Shown piece by piece: positions 50,735-63,270 of a stretch of DNA of 64,000 bases. Made by a program: the position numbers and the translations under genes. Source of the DNA: Portunus trituberculatus (Eukaryota > Arthropoda > Malacostraca > Decapoda > Portunidae); contig NC_059296.1 of assembly GCF_017591435.1 (NCBI RefSeq), positions 31,698,425 through 31,762,424 on the forward strand, in the 5' to 3' direction. Within the stretch, counting starts at the first letter, position 1; every line of letters starts with the position of its first letter. Below the pieces are notes generated by a model. It did not search any database. It was given only the letters and a program-made list of their open reading frames with translations, and was not told the origin of the DNA.

Positions 50735-52427
50735 AGACGATAGGAAAGCTAGTGGTCCTGATGAGCTACATGCCAGAGTACTTAGGGAGGGTGTAGACAG
50801 TATTTCTGAAGCACTTAAGTTAATCTTTGAAAGATCACTTAGGTTTGCTGAGATACCACAGGACTGGAAGTTAGCTAATGTTACTCCAATATTTAAAAAA
50901 GGTAGGAAGGATGATGCGAATAATTATAGACCGATCAGTTTAACTAGTATAGTATGTAAGATACTAGAAAATCATTAAGGGTAGTATTTGGGAGCATTTA
51001 AATGAGAATAGATTAATTAGAGATACCCAACATGGCTTTAGATCAGGAGGTCCTGTCTTACAAATTTGCTCGATATCTTAGAATATATTACCAAGGAGTT
51101 AGATGATGGAAATAGCATAGATGTTATATATCTAGATTTTAGCAAGGCGTTTGATAAGGTACCGCATAGGAGGCTAGTGTACAAATTGAGACTACATGGG
51201 ATAGGTTAGTTGATTGGATTAGTGAATGGCTTTCTGAAAAGAAACAGAGAGTAGTATTAAATGGGGCAATGTCTGAGTGGAAGGAAGTGGTTAGTGGGGT
51301 ACCTCAAGGATCAGTGCTAGGACCTCTTCTTTTCTTGGTGTACATTAACGATTTAGATATAGGAATTATTAGCAAAGTATCAAAGTTTGCAGATGATACT
51401 AAGATAGCATGTGCAGTACAGGGTGAAAAGGACAATTACAGAATACAACGAGACCTGGACAGGCTGATAGCATGGGCAGACAGGTGGCAGATGGAGTTTA
51501 ATTCTAAAAAGTGTCAGGTTATGCATTTAGGTAAAGACAACACAAACTTTAACTATGAGATGGAGGGATGTTGGCTAGAGGCAGTAGAAGAAGGAAAGGA
51601 TTTAGGAGTAGTGATAGGACTATGAAATTTTCAAAGCAATGTTTAGAAGCAAGAAATAGCAAATAGGATCCTGGGTTTTATAAATAGAAATGTTAGTTAT
51701 AAAGTGGAAGTGGTCAAGCTTATATAATTCCTATGTTAGGCCCCATTTAGAGTATTGCATACAGGCCTGGTCACCCACTATAGGCAGGATATCAACATGT
51801 TAGAAGCAGTTCAGAGAGCAACTAGGATGATACCAGCTTTGAGCCTGGAGTATAGAGATAGATTAAAGGCATTAAACATGTTTTCATTTGAGAGGAGATG
51901 TATAAGAGGATATGATATTATTTAAAATGTTCTCAGATACAAACTACATAGATGTGAGATCTTTCACCTTAGAGGAGGATACGAAATCAAGGCAGGAAGA
52001 TTAGAAATGCAGGTTAGATATAAGAAAATATTTCTTTATTCATAGGGTGGTAGACTTCTGGAATGCATTGCCAGAGACGGTTATAAATAGCAGCACTAGT
52101 TTGACAATGTTTAAAAACAGATTACATAAGCACTTAAATTTATTAGATTTATAATTATGTATAGCGCTGCATGATAGTTTTTATAAGAAATTTACTATAG
52201 TTAAGCAAGACATGATCCCCATGTATGGGGATCACAGATTGTAGAGGAATTCGATGCAGGACTTAGCCCTGTTAATGGGCCAAATATTTAGAATTAGTAT
52301 ATAATGTATTGTGTACTTGTAAGTGTATCTTTAAGTACTGATGACGAGGTCGCTGTGCGACTGATACAGGATAACCTAGATGGGCCCTGGTGGCCTTTGT
52401 TATCCTATTATTTATGTTATGTTATAG
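50735..52427 (+). mobile_element. CR1-like LINE, unit B copy (more complete RT, more frameshifts)
   Basis: Includes the RT fingers missing in unit A (VDSISEALKLIFERSLRFAE, IPQDWKLANVTPIFKKGRKD, NNYRPISLTSIVCKILE) and QHGFRSG, then LDFSKAFDKVPHRRL. The frame 51269-51625 has SGVPQGSVLGPLLFLVYIND and KFADDTKIA. Many one- to several-base deletions after about 51610 destroy the C-terminal frame. Same 3' tail (TTATGTTATGTTAT). Confidence 0.87.
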
Positions 52428-52868
52428 GTGTTACAGACGCTGCCCTGTTCATGACAACGACTGCGAGTATGTTGTGATAGGGAAGTGGAGTGGAAAGGAC
52501 GGAATGGTGGATATGTGGAATAAGTGGAGTATAAATGGACTAAGATTGACGAGTGACGTGGGGATGAGAATAGGTGGGGAGGACTAAAGGGGCGTGAATG
52601 GATCGTGGCTCCAGGAGGCAGGCTGGGAACTGAATCAATGTGATAAAATGGAGGAGAGAGACTTGAGAGGGTGTGGTGCGAGTGTTTGTGACGGTTAGGA
52701 CAGCATGGATAAGAGTGGAGAAGACGTGTAAGGAGTGGTGTTGGTGATGGAACTGTGTGGAGACGAGTGAAAGGCTGTGGGCAGTGGAGGAGTTTAAGAC
52801 AATGTGACGTGTTAGACGAAATTAGTGAACAAGATAATGCTGTTTTGTTCCATATTTGTCCATTACAG

Positions 52869-53051
52869 GCGTTGACGATCCAAAGGCCTGACTCCACAGC
52901 AGTAATGCGTCCCCTCTACTATCAAGGAGAGACTCTACCTTGCACTACACCTTCACTGACAACGCCCACGATCAACACCTCTGCCTCACCACTACCGCAA
53001 CATCAGAGGACTGTCTTGCATCGCAGACACTACGTAGATTTCACTAACCAG
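52869..53051 (+). other. Candidate exon, unit B (frame open)
   Basis: Acceptor cattacag, donor gtggat. The 61 codons (ALTIQRPDSTAVMRPLYYQG … HRRHYVDFTNQ) are Thr/Pro/Ser-rich with no recognised domain. Confidence 0.35.
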
Positions 53052-53375
53052 GTGGATGAGTGTGGCAAGATTGGTTGTGTGGATGTGGAAGGATCGGGTG
53101 TGGGGAAAGTTTTGAGGGTGTGACGTGGTGTGGCTTACCCAGACTGGTGTGGGGGGTGTGAGAATGAAGGGATGCGAGTGTTATGACATTAATGGGCGGA
53201 TGCTTTCGTAGACACTGGAGACGCAGGGAGAAGGGTGTAAGCGAGTGTAAGTGTTAACGAGAGAGGGGGGCGAGTGAGAGGCTGATTGAGGCAGTGAAGT
53301 GTGTATTGTAGGACAGAGTGGCGCGGTACATGTGCAGATAATCTATTCATTTGTTAATTTGTTTGTCCATTACAG

Positions 53376-53500
53376 GAATGGGCGATCCAAGGCCAGGGGG
53401 AGGAGTTCCGGGCAGCCTGGCAGTCATTCTTCCCTCACTCACTGTGGGTGGTGTGGTGTGGTGCCATTACTCCATTGTAATAAACTGTCTTCACTGCCTC
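53376..53500 (+). other. Candidate terminal exon, unit B (shortened)
   Basis: Acceptor cattacag ends at 53375. The frame reads EWAIQGQGEEFRAAWQSFFP and ends with TAA overlapping an AATAAA signal. Relative to unit A (39471-39780) about 170 bp are deleted. Confidence 0.35.
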
Positions 53501-54280
53501 ATTGTGGTGTTGTCACTAAGTAATAAATTGTGTAGAAATCTTTTTGTTATGGTAAATTTGCTTTCCTGGGAATATTTTGTGCATGGGTGGTTTGTGAGTC
53601 GCCTCAAGCTGGCTGAGGTCACTGTCTCACACCAATATTGCCGCCATTAACCTCCCACTCACTCTAAACAATAACATGGCAGAAATAAAACACACTAATT
53701 AATTTAAAGCTTTTTATTTATTATCATGAGCAATACAAAAACAATTGGAGAAAGGATGAACTAATATGAACAAAATGACTCCTTATCATGAGGGATAAAA
53801 TTGAATAGCAACGTAAATTAAGAAAAAAACTGGAAAATCCTGAATGAGATAAAAAAAAAATGGTCCAAAATACTGCACTACTGGCCAAAAAATAGGAAAA
53901 ATTAGTAAAAAACTGGCCAAAAAAAAATGGCCCCTAAAACAGGAAAAATAGTAAAAACTGGCCAAAAACCCAAAATGACCCCTAAAAACTGTACTAAGTC
54001 GAAAATACTCGAGAGAGTCTCCGGAGACAAGGCAGATGCATACTGGAGCTAAAATTAAATGCAAGAGTCTCCCTACACTTTTATTCAACATTTCTTGACA
54101 TAGTACATTGCCTGCAAAACTCTACAAATACTTAATAGTAAAAAACAATGAATAAACAGTAAAAATATGAAAGATTACAGAAAAAACTCTACACAAATTT
54201 TCAAACATTAAAAAAAGTCAACAATTATCAACTTAATACAAAATAGACATTTACAACAATTTACAACTTTTACTACAATT

Positions 54281-54282
<2 letters not shown>
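53501..54282. other. A-rich spacer (unit B)
   Basis: Paralogue of 39781-40645. No gene. Confidence 0.5.

Positions 54283-54339
<57 letters not shown>
54283..54339. repeat. (GA)n microsatellite, expanded in unit B
   Basis: About 28 GA units; the same position in unit A (40645-40660) has only a few interrupted units. Confidence 0.95.
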
Positions 54340-54341
<2 letters not shown>

Positions 54342-54391
54342 AATGAAATAATAATAATTTACATGAAAACAATACATTTTAAACACACATG

Positions 54392-54535
54392 GCCCGGTAG
54401 CTCAGTGGTTAAAGCACTGAATAAAGCCAGAGGACCGGGGTTCGATTCCCCGGCCGGGTGGAGACATTTGGGTGTGTCTCCTTTCACGTGTAGCCCCTGT
54501 TCACCTAGCAGTGAGTAGGTACGGATATAAATCAC
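54392..54535 (+). mobile_element. tRNA-Val-derived SINE (unit B)
   Basis: GCCCGGTAGCTCAGTGGTTA head, B-box GGTTCGATTCC and body as in unit A. The D/anticodon region is present here but altered (AAAGCACTGAATAAAGCCAG), so the valine anticodon loop is lost. Confidence 0.75.
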
Positions 54536-54539
54536 AATT

Positions 54540-57130
54540 TTCACCCCAACATGACTTTGTGAAGCTGTACAAAATCACCAAATAGTCACCACAAGGAATA
54601 GGGAAATGTGTCATAGTACTGAAGGGGTTAAGACACCATTCATTACCATTCATTGAAGCAATCTACATAGTAAGATACACTCTTGATACACCCCTGACAC
54701 ACTGACACACTCTCACCTCACTCACAAACTCCTAAAAACTCTACATTACCTTTAATAAATAAGAAAAAAGTGATTATCTCGCACTCTCTCACACACACAC
54801 ACACAGCTTTCATGACAAAAATATGCTATTTCTGCAAAGCTTCCTTACAACACCATTAACCCCTTCAGTAGGGTGACACATTGCCATATATCCCTTGTGG
54901 TGACTATTTGGTGATTTTTACTGCTTCACAAACTCATGTGGGGGATTAAAAGAGTGAAGACTGTGGCCATTAATCTTGTGACCTCCATACACCCTTCCTA
55001 ATGTCAATATAATGGTCTTATTGTAGCAAAACTGTCTTAAAATACCCTGAAAACACACCAAACTGTCTTAAAATGGTATCAAAACACACCAAACTATCTT
55101 AAACTGCCTTAAAAACATGCCAAACTGTCTTAAAACGGTCTCAAAGCACACAAAACTGCCTCAAACTGCCCTCAAAACATGCCAAACTGTCTTAAACTGC
55201 CCTCAAAACATGCCAAACTGCCTTATAATGCCCTCAAAACATATCAAACTGTCTTAAACTGCCCTCAAAACATGCCAAACTGTCTTATAATGCCCTCAAA
55301 ACATATCAAATCGTCTTAAAAATTCCCTAAAAACCATGTCTCCATATTCCGTTTGGTTACTATTTGGTGATTTTCTAAAACTTCACAAACTCATGTGGGG
55401 GATTGAAATATTGAACACTGTGGCCATTATTCTTGTGACCTCCATAGACCCTTGTTAATGTCATTGAAATGGTCTAATGGTACACAAATCTCAGGTAAAA
55501 ATGTCTCCCAGTACTAAAGGGTTAATATAGTGAAGACTGTGGCCATTAATCTTCTGACCTCCATAGACCCTTGCTGATGTCAATAAAATGGTTTAATGGT
55601 ACACAAATCTCAAGGTAAAAATGTGTCCCAGTACTGAAGGGTTAAGGACCATTGATAGAAGCAATCTACATAGTAAGATACACTCTTCATACACCCCTGA
55701 CCTTCATTACTGGGACACAGTTTTACCTTGAGATTTTGTACCATTAGACCATTTTATTGACATTACCAAGGGTCTATGGAGGTGACAAGATTAATGGCCA
55801 CAATCTTCACTATTTTAACCCCTTCAGTACTGGGACACATTTTTAGCTTGAGATTTGTGTACCATTAGACTATTTTATGGACACTTGAAATTGTCTATAA
55901 AAGGCAGAAGATTAATGGCCACAATCTTCACTATTTTAACTCCATCAGTACTGGGACACATTTTCACCTCGAGATTTGTGTACCATTAGACCATTAGGAA
56001 AGGTCTATGGAAGTCACAAGATTAATAGCCACAGTCTTCACCATTTTAACCCCTTCAGTACTGGGACACATCTTTACCTTGAGATTTATGTACCATTAGA
56101 CCATTTTATTGACATTAGCAAGGGTGTATGGAGGGCACAAGATTAATGGCCACAGTCTTCACTATTTTAACCCCTTCAGTACTGGGACACATTTTCACCT
56201 TGAGATTTGTGTATCATTAGACCATTTTATTGACATTAGCAAGGGTCTATGGAGGGCACAAGATTAATGGCCATAGTGGCATAGTCTTCACTATTTTAAA
56301 CCCTTCAGTACTGGGACACATTTCTACCTAGAGATTATTTGACCATTTTATTGACATTAGGAAGGATCTATAGATGTCAGAAGATTAATGGCCATAGTCT
56401 TCACTGTTTTAATCCCACACAAGTTTGTGGAGGAGTGTAAAATCACTAGAGCAACAGTCACCACAAGGAGAATAATAAGAGTAAATCAAGAGCACTCCAA
56501 GGAGGAGGGAGGACAGTCTTTTAAGGTGTGTTTCTTATGGTTCTAGAGGCAGAATGACAAGACTTCTACAATACTAACTGGAGAAACAGTCTTGAAAACC
56601 CCGCCAGTCATCTCTGTGGCCTTGGAAAACATAGTGAGAGAGAATAAAGCATTTTTAAGTGTGTTTTATGGTTCTAGAGGCAGTGGCAACATTTCTATAT
56701 TATAACTGGAGAAACAGTCTTGAAAACCCTGCTAGTAACCTGTGGCCCTCTGAGCTCAGTAAGTGAATGAGTGAGTGAGTGCTGAGTGAATCTCTTAACA
56801 AGCACACTGCATCTTTGCCCAGAGAATCCAACACTTGCTTCACAAACTCATGTGGGGGATTAAAATAGTGAAGACTGTGCCTATTAATCTTGTCACCTCC
56901 AAACACCCTTTCTAATGTCAATAAAATGGTATTATCATAGCCAAACTTTCTTCAAATGCCATCAAAAACATGCCAAATGGTCTAAAAATATCATAAAAAC
57001 ATACCAAATTGTCTTAAAATGCCCTGAAAAACATGCCAAACTCTTGAAATACCATAAAAACATGCCAAACTGTCTTAAAATGCCCAGAAAAACATGTCCT
57101 TAAAATGTCCTTAAAAAAAAAACATTCCAA
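54540..57130. repeat. MITE arrays and 31-bp minisatellite blocks (unit B)
   Basis: Paralogue of 40865-43430 in the same order: MITE halves (54540-55025), minisatellite (55026-55335), opposed MITE monomer arrays (about 55340-56420), spacer with duplicated GGTTCTAGAGGCAG block (56520-56700), minisatellite (56940-57115). One monomer (about 56105-56170) differs from unit A beyond point changes, suggesting gene conversion between monomers. Confidence 0.85.
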
Positions 57131-57186
57131 ACTGCTAATCTATCCTAACTGTTCTTCATGGCTCCAGGTGTTGTCTTGTACTCTGG

Positions 57187-58320
57187 AAAAACAAAAACAT
57201 TTTAACCCATAAATCCTTAAAATCCGTAAATAACCATTTTCACTTCTGAACACATTTAACAGCTATTTACATTCACAGCTGAACCAAAGAAAAGTAAAAT
57301 AAAATAAAAAAAATAGGCTTTTAAAACACCAAACACCTTTCAAATCCACTATTTCCTCAATTTTTTCACCTTAAAAGGGACCCTTTTCTCCTCCCCTTAT
57401 ACCTTGAAATGAAAAGTCAAAAACCCAAGTGGGAAATTTTGGCGTTGCCTTTCTCCCTCCCTCCCCTTTTACCCCACACCCCCTTCCACAACAAACATTT
57501 ATAGAAACCAAAAACAACCTGGAACTAATATTAGGCAAAATATTGGAAAAAAGTATTTGAAAAGGCGGTACTGGGTGGGGCTGTGGGTTTCAACCGGGGG
57601 GCCCAGGAACCCGGGGGGACTCCTAATACCTTTATCATTCACCAAACCAAAAAAGCCACGGAAATTTTGATAGACTAAAAAATTTAACTTTTTTACAATT
57701 TTCCAGGGTAATGAAAAACAAATTAGAGGGTAAAAGACCCCCTTTTTACCCTTAACCTTACTTAAAATATTTGCGTATTTTTCACTTCAAGTGAAAACCT
57801 AACTTAAGGGCCTTTAAAACCTTTTAGACGAAGAAGGCAGGTGGAATTTGGGGCTTTTGGCCAAAACTTCAAATACAACACTTCATTTATTTGTTGGTTG
57901 TTTTCTTGGGTGTGGGTTGTGGTTCGTGTGGGGTTAGGGCAATAGCCCACCCCAAACGTTTCACCACCACCGCTAAAGACTACTCCAAAAATTATTTGAA
58001 GAGGAAGTTATTTGAAAATTTCAAAACCAAAGAACGCTATGCTTATACAAAACCACATGTCGATTTATTGGTTATTGTGACATCTTCCTCTTCGTTATCG
58101 TGTCCAGCTTTTGTTATTTGTCAAAGCAGGAAATATTAAATTGTATCTTGTTGTACAGCGAGTGGGCAATCCCGCGAGGCAATAAACAAGGTGCTTAAAA
58201 GGCAGACTGTACTATTTTTCATTCCCATTTCTACCGCCTGATATACGAGTATTTCTGACAATAAACCAGGGTGACAGGAACTAAGTAGAGAATATAGACT
58301 TTTTCTATCTACATGCACAT
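57187..58320. other. Unique sequence beyond the duplication, no gene
   Basis: No coding signal or known repeat. Base runs such as CCGGGGGGCCCAGG and GAACCCGGGGGGACTCC near 57590-57620, and many A/C homopolymers, make local base-call quality doubtful. Confidence 0.4.
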
Positions 58321-58334
58321 CTATATTTTATTAT

Positions 58335-58450
58335 TTACGAATTATTGACTATCTATCTGCCTGCCTATCCATCTATCTTTTGTTTGCCCAACTGTCTATT
58401 TACATATCTATCAACCCATCAAATTACCCGCTTATCCATCTATCTTCACA
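58335..58450. repeat. Degenerate CTAT/CTGC tetranucleotide repeat
   Basis: Variants of TATCTATCTGCC, CATCTATC and ACATATCTATCAACC over about 115 bp. Confidence 0.75.
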
Positions 58451-59890
58451 CAAGCATATAAATACCATGAGTGCAAATGCAGTTGTCTGAAACGTTTAGT
58501 TTTATTCATGAACATCAAATCAATAAAAGGAAAAATGAATGACGGGTTGTCTACATATTATGTGTAATGAAACAATACTGTGTTGACTGACTTGAAATTC
58601 CAGCATGTGACGGAACTGTATCAAAACGTGACAAGGATACACACAACTGATTTTGTGTTTGTCTGCAATTTCAAAATTGCAAAAATAATCATGCCCGTCC
58701 ACGACAACACTGAACATGCAACTGGACGATCCCACGCCCTTGTCCCCCACACACACACACACACACGAAGGTTGGTGAGTTGTGTATCATTCCTTTGAGA
58801 TGACGCCAAAATACCGAAAAATGGCATCAACCCGTTGCGTAACTTTGTTCATATTTTGACACGCAACGGTGGCACTATCCTGTCAACACTGCTACGCAAC
58901 GGTGATCCGATACGTGGAAATGCAACAAGTGTGTACACGCCTTAATTAAAACACAAACAATATTCATACACAGTGTTACACCCGCAAGACCGCGCCCTCC
59001 ACCGCTCCTCTGGTCCCGCGGCACGGGGTGGCCAGCCAGACAGCCGAGGTGACTCTGGGGGGACTAACCTTCCTTCAAGACGTGTTTGTGTCCGGGTGGA
59101 GGAATGAACTGATGGTGGTAGTGGGGATTCAGAGGAGTGAGAAAGAGGACAGGAAAGAATAAAAGAAAGAGGAAAATAAGAATATCTTATCAGAGCCAAC
59201 TTTTTTTTCTACCCCAGGTCTCGTGTCTGGTGATGAAATGGACGTCTGGTCAGTGGTGGTGGTGGTGGTCAGTTCCAAATGAAAATATTCTACGTCACCA
59301 GCTCCACCTTGAAAAGTCGCTCCAGTTTGGTCATTACCACAGACTGATGGAAAGTTTGTTAATTTGGGCATGACGTTATGAGGATAATTAATATAATGAT
59401 GTAAGAGCTGGAGAACCACTGATGGGAAGAGACGAGAACAAGTGACAGGAAGCAGCACTTGGTTGCGTCACGTGAGCGTATTGCGCGCTGGTTCAGTGGT
59501 AAGAACCCAGTGAGCATGGGAACTTAGTGAGCGTGGGGGAGCCTGATCACGCGTGTTATGACCGTAGTTAAACCCGATTGGACACAGTGATATCGTAGCG
59601 ATATCAAGGGACGTACGCAGTAAAGGCTTGGTAGATACGTAGCAGTGGAGGATTTCGCAATTCCATCACGTCTCCACTACGTCCTCAAAATTTTATGAAC
59701 GTGTTGAGAACCTGCTGCGGGTAAGGACCCCCGGGATGGGGCCTTGACACGGGAGTTTATCGTCAGTGACGCACACCAAACTTGTCTAGGTGTTTCTCCA
59801 TTGCTGTTTCTCATCACTGTTTAAATCTCATTGATGTTTACTTGATTGATTGATAAGTTTATTGTTATAGCAGTGTATACACCATCGAAC
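58451..59890. other. Unannotated; contains a GC-rich segment
   Basis: A GC-rich stretch lies at about 58975-59105 and a GTG repeat at about 59255-59272. A tRNA A-box-like word (TGGTTCAGTGGTAAGAACC, 59489-59507) lacks a matching B-box at the right distance. No supported gene. Confidence 0.4.
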
Positions 59891-61592
59891 TGTTGTCAAT
59901 TTACGTATGAATGAACCTAACAAATTACCAGCTTATGTATCTATCTATCTACACACAAGCATGTAGATATCTCCACCACAGCCTCAACTCACACCCTTCC
60001 CAAAAAATTCCCACTCCCAGCTCCCACCAAAATCTTCCTTTTTACCACACACCACACACACACACCGAGAAAGAGAATTTGGGTGTTGAGGAAAGAGAAG
60101 TGAAAAATGAGTGGGTTGGGAGGATGGAGAAAGAACAAAGAAAGACCACCCAAAACAACAAGGGATGGTCAAATGATCATCTAACGTATGGTAAACCATT
60201 GGCAATGAAAATGAAGCTGAAAGCAAAAGGCAAGATTTCACCCAACGTCAAAAAATTTTGAAGGTGGAGAATGGGTGAAGACGTTTAAAGGGGGTTTATC
60301 CTGGTGAGACCAAAAGAAGGAGGGGCCCTTCACTCTTTCCCCACCCATGAGTTAAGTTTAAAGGATCATGAAGGATTGATTTGACAATGACCTTTAAAAT
60401 TTACAAAGGAATGCCAAATTATTATTAAAATACAAATTAGAAAAAAATGATTTCCCAGCCGCAAACATGCCTTCATATGGAACCGGAAAGTTTTATATAT
60501 ATACTGAAAAGGCAAAAACCCAGACAAGGAAAAGGAGAAGGAAAAGAAAAAAAAAGAGGAAGGGAGAGAGGAAGAAGAAGAAAATAGGTGAGAACAACAA
60601 CAACAACAACAAAACAGAAATTGTGAAATGAAAATAAACATTAAGGAGGGAGGATTGAAATTAGATTATATATTGAAGAACAATTTGGTTGAAAAAAAAG
60701 AACACAAGACCGAGATGTGTGAAAGAAGAAAAAAGAAAGGTTGAGAAAGAGAAAAAAAAGAAGAAGAAAAGAAGAAGAAGAGAGGAGAAAAGAAACAAGA
60801 ACAAAACAGGGCAAAAGTACAATTAAAAAAAAAGAGGACCTTTCGAGGATGCAGAACCTTGAATTATGATTTCGACCACCTTATTAAAATATGAACGTGG
60901 GGTGACTTCCTGCCTCTTGGCTTTTTTTGGTGTGATCGGACGGGGGTGGTATTTGACAAGGGGGTTGTTGGTTTCCCTTCATGTTACCACAAACCAATGT
61001 AAAATTATAAATTAAAATAATAAAATTTACAGTGAGTAGTGTAGTGAAAAAAAGGTAACATGTTGGTTACAATTATTTTTAATAGGTAAGGAAAAAAGGG
61101 AGAAAAGAGGAGGAAAGGTTACACTGTTTTAACGGACAAAATTGGAAAGCTTCTAAAACAAAACCTGTTTCCCTTTTCTCTTTCTTCTTTCTCTTTTGCT
61201 TTTCTGTCTACATTTTAATATTTCAAAAACACATCTCCAATAGTATTTAATATTGACAGATAACTTAGACTTTTGGTGACATATGACCAACATATCAAGG
61301 AAAGAGAGATAACGAATGTGAGGAAAGAGGAGATAAATAGGCTGAACATGTTGAAGAAAGAGGAGTCACATGATAACAATGTTCAAAATAGTACTGGAGA
61401 CATATGATAGGAGAACCTGATCACATGCATCCACTAATTACCTGAGGACACCCAAACATACTAAGGCTCTCACCCACTCAACAATATGAGTTTTATATAC
61501 TTCAGGGCATTGATGAGGCAAACTGACGTGGATTGTGTCCACTGTCAAAATGCCACAAACTGGACCAGTGTGCAAACAGACAGGTACACACC
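59891..61592. other. Purine-rich low-complexity region, no gene
   Basis: Long A/G-rich stretches (60515-60600, 60660-60840, 61085-61130). The open frame at 59911-60261 has no recognisable domain and biased composition, so I do not call it. Confidence 0.4.
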
Positions 61593-61596
61593 AGGT

Positions 61597-61598
<2 letters not shown>

Positions 61599-61634
<36 letters not shown>
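61599..61634. repeat. (AC)n microsatellite
   Basis: A pure AC tract of about 36 bp. Confidence 0.95.
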
Positions 61635-61635
<1 letters not shown>

Positions 61636-61729
61636 ACTTTCTATACTGCTTACAATTAATTGATGGTGGCTGGTGCCTAAAATATGTGTTAATGAGTCTA
61701 ATGGCTTCACTGATATAACAATGTTAAAT

Positions 61730-61732
<3 letters not shown>

Positions 61733-61762
<30 letters not shown>

Positions 61763-61959
61763 GGGGATAATTATAGCACAATGTTAATAATAATAATAAA
61801 ATAATAATAATAAAAAAAATAAAAAATAATAATAAAATTACACAAACACACAATATTAAACAAAATAACATTACAAAAAAAAATAATAATAATAAATAAT
61901 AATAATAATAATAATAATATTTGTAATTGACAAATTTATAAAATTATTTCATAATATAC

Positions 61960-62013
<54 letters not shown>

Positions 62014-62165
62014 ACAAATTAATAATACATAATAATAATAATAATAATAATAATTAATAATAATTTAAAACAACAATTAATAATATTACATACATATTAT
62101 AACATTACAAAATATACATTAATAATAATAATAATTAATAATAATATATAATAATTGTAAAATAG
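61733..62165. repeat. Poly-A runs and (AAT)n low-complexity tract
   Basis: An A run of about 28 followed by GGGGGG at 61761-61766, then AAT/TAA repeats and a second A run (about 61968-62008) to 62165. Confidence 0.9.
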
Positions 62166-62204
62166 CCAATTTATATTTATTTCTTCTTGATCTTTACATT
62201 ATAA

Positions 62205-62208
<4 letters not shown>

Positions 62209-62288
<80 letters not shown>
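62209..62288. repeat. (GA)n microsatellite
   Basis: A pure GA tract of about 80 bp. Confidence 0.97.
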
Positions 62289-62291
<3 letters not shown>

Positions 62292-62885
62292 GCCCTAAAC
62301 CCATGTGAGAGGGGTGTGAGAGGGAGAGGGGGGGGGGGAGAGCTACACCAGTACCTGACAAATTACTATTTTGATATACCACTTCACAAACTATGGGGGA
62401 TTAAAATGGTACACTTTCCTTCTTCTGCCTCCATTAATTAGTGATTACCCTAATAATGTTTCTGTGCTTGGTGGTTCATCTTCTCAAGACCTTAAAATCT
62501 GGACTTAGTGGTTGGTGTGGCTTGGTGCCTTGGCTGGTCTGGTCCCTGTTCTGGTGTTTGTTGGTGTTACTGCCTCACGAATTTCCCATTCTAAATAATG
62601 ATAATAATAAAAAAATAATAATAAAATAAAACAAAATAGTAAATGATGTAATATGAAAATGGTCAAGAACAAATGTGTTTATGCTGTTAATAAGTCCACT
62701 TGTAAATAAGGTAATACACTGTCTTGATTAACACTTCATACAACCATGAAATTTTTTTTTGTGTTTTTTTTTTTCTTTTTTTCTCCTTACATTTCACTAA
62801 AAATGCCATTGCCATCTGAGATAAAGGGTAGACATTGATCTTGTATTGGTGAACTAATAGTGGGGAACATAGTAGTGGTAAAGTG

Positions 62886-62888
<3 letters not shown>
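62289..62888. other. Intergenic, no gene; partial MITE-like words
   Basis: The stretch near 62380-62405 (CTTCACAAACTATGGGGGATTAAAATGG) resembles the centre of the TTAA MITE and may be a decayed copy. T-rich at 62750-62785. Confidence 0.35.

Positions 62889-62951
<63 letters not shown>
62889..62951. repeat. (GA)n microsatellite
   Basis: A pure GA tract of about 63 bp, just downstream (minus-strand sense) of the candidate terminal exon. Confidence 0.97.
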
Positions 62952-62954
<3 letters not shown>

Positions 62955-63055
62955 ACATTGTACACAAGGGAGGAGGTTGACAACAAGGACTGGAAAAGGT
63001 GAGTGGAGGTAACACGCCCAACACACGGCACTGGCTACCCAGGGTGCCACTTCTT

Positions 63056-63190
63056 CTACTTGAGCACGTCACTTTGCACACGGGGCTTGGGGGAGTGAGG
63101 TGGTGGCCTGTGGCTGGGGCGGGGCCTGCTGGCTGTCAACACTGACCTCTCACACATGACCTCACCATCCAGCAAGAGCTGCACCACGTC
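63056..63190 (-). CDS. Candidate terminal coding exon of an unidentified gene
   Basis: On the minus strand an acceptor (cgcgcccgaccctcag) is followed at 63190 by an open frame of 44 codons to TAG at 63058-63056. It reads DVVQLLLDGEVMCERSVLTA, then a Pro/Arg/Ser-rich tail ending VQSDVLK. The sequence is GC-rich against very AT-rich surroundings, and the first part looks protein-like. The rest of the gene would lie beyond 64000 or in unrecognised exons between 63200 and 64000. No polyadenylation signal was pinpointed. Confidence 0.35.
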   Translation of the reverse strand, partial: DVVQLLLDGEVMCERSVLTASRPRPSHRPPPHSPKPRVQSDVLK

Positions 63191-63270
63191 CTGAGGGTCG
63201 GGCGCGGCACAGCATGACCACGCCCCAGCACAATAAAGGGCAGGGGGGGGCAGGGGAGGCAGTGTTAGCA

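Noticed and set aside
57891..58139. 82-codon open frame
   Set aside because: No homology or gene context recognised; in a region of doubtful base quality.
59480..59590. tRNA-like or SINE-like A-box (TGGTTCAGTGGTAAGAACC)
   Set aside because: No B-box at the expected spacing and no cloverleaf; left unannotated.
59911..60261. 116-codon open frame
   Set aside because: Lys/Glu-rich low-complexity composition, no splice or start context and no recognisable domain.
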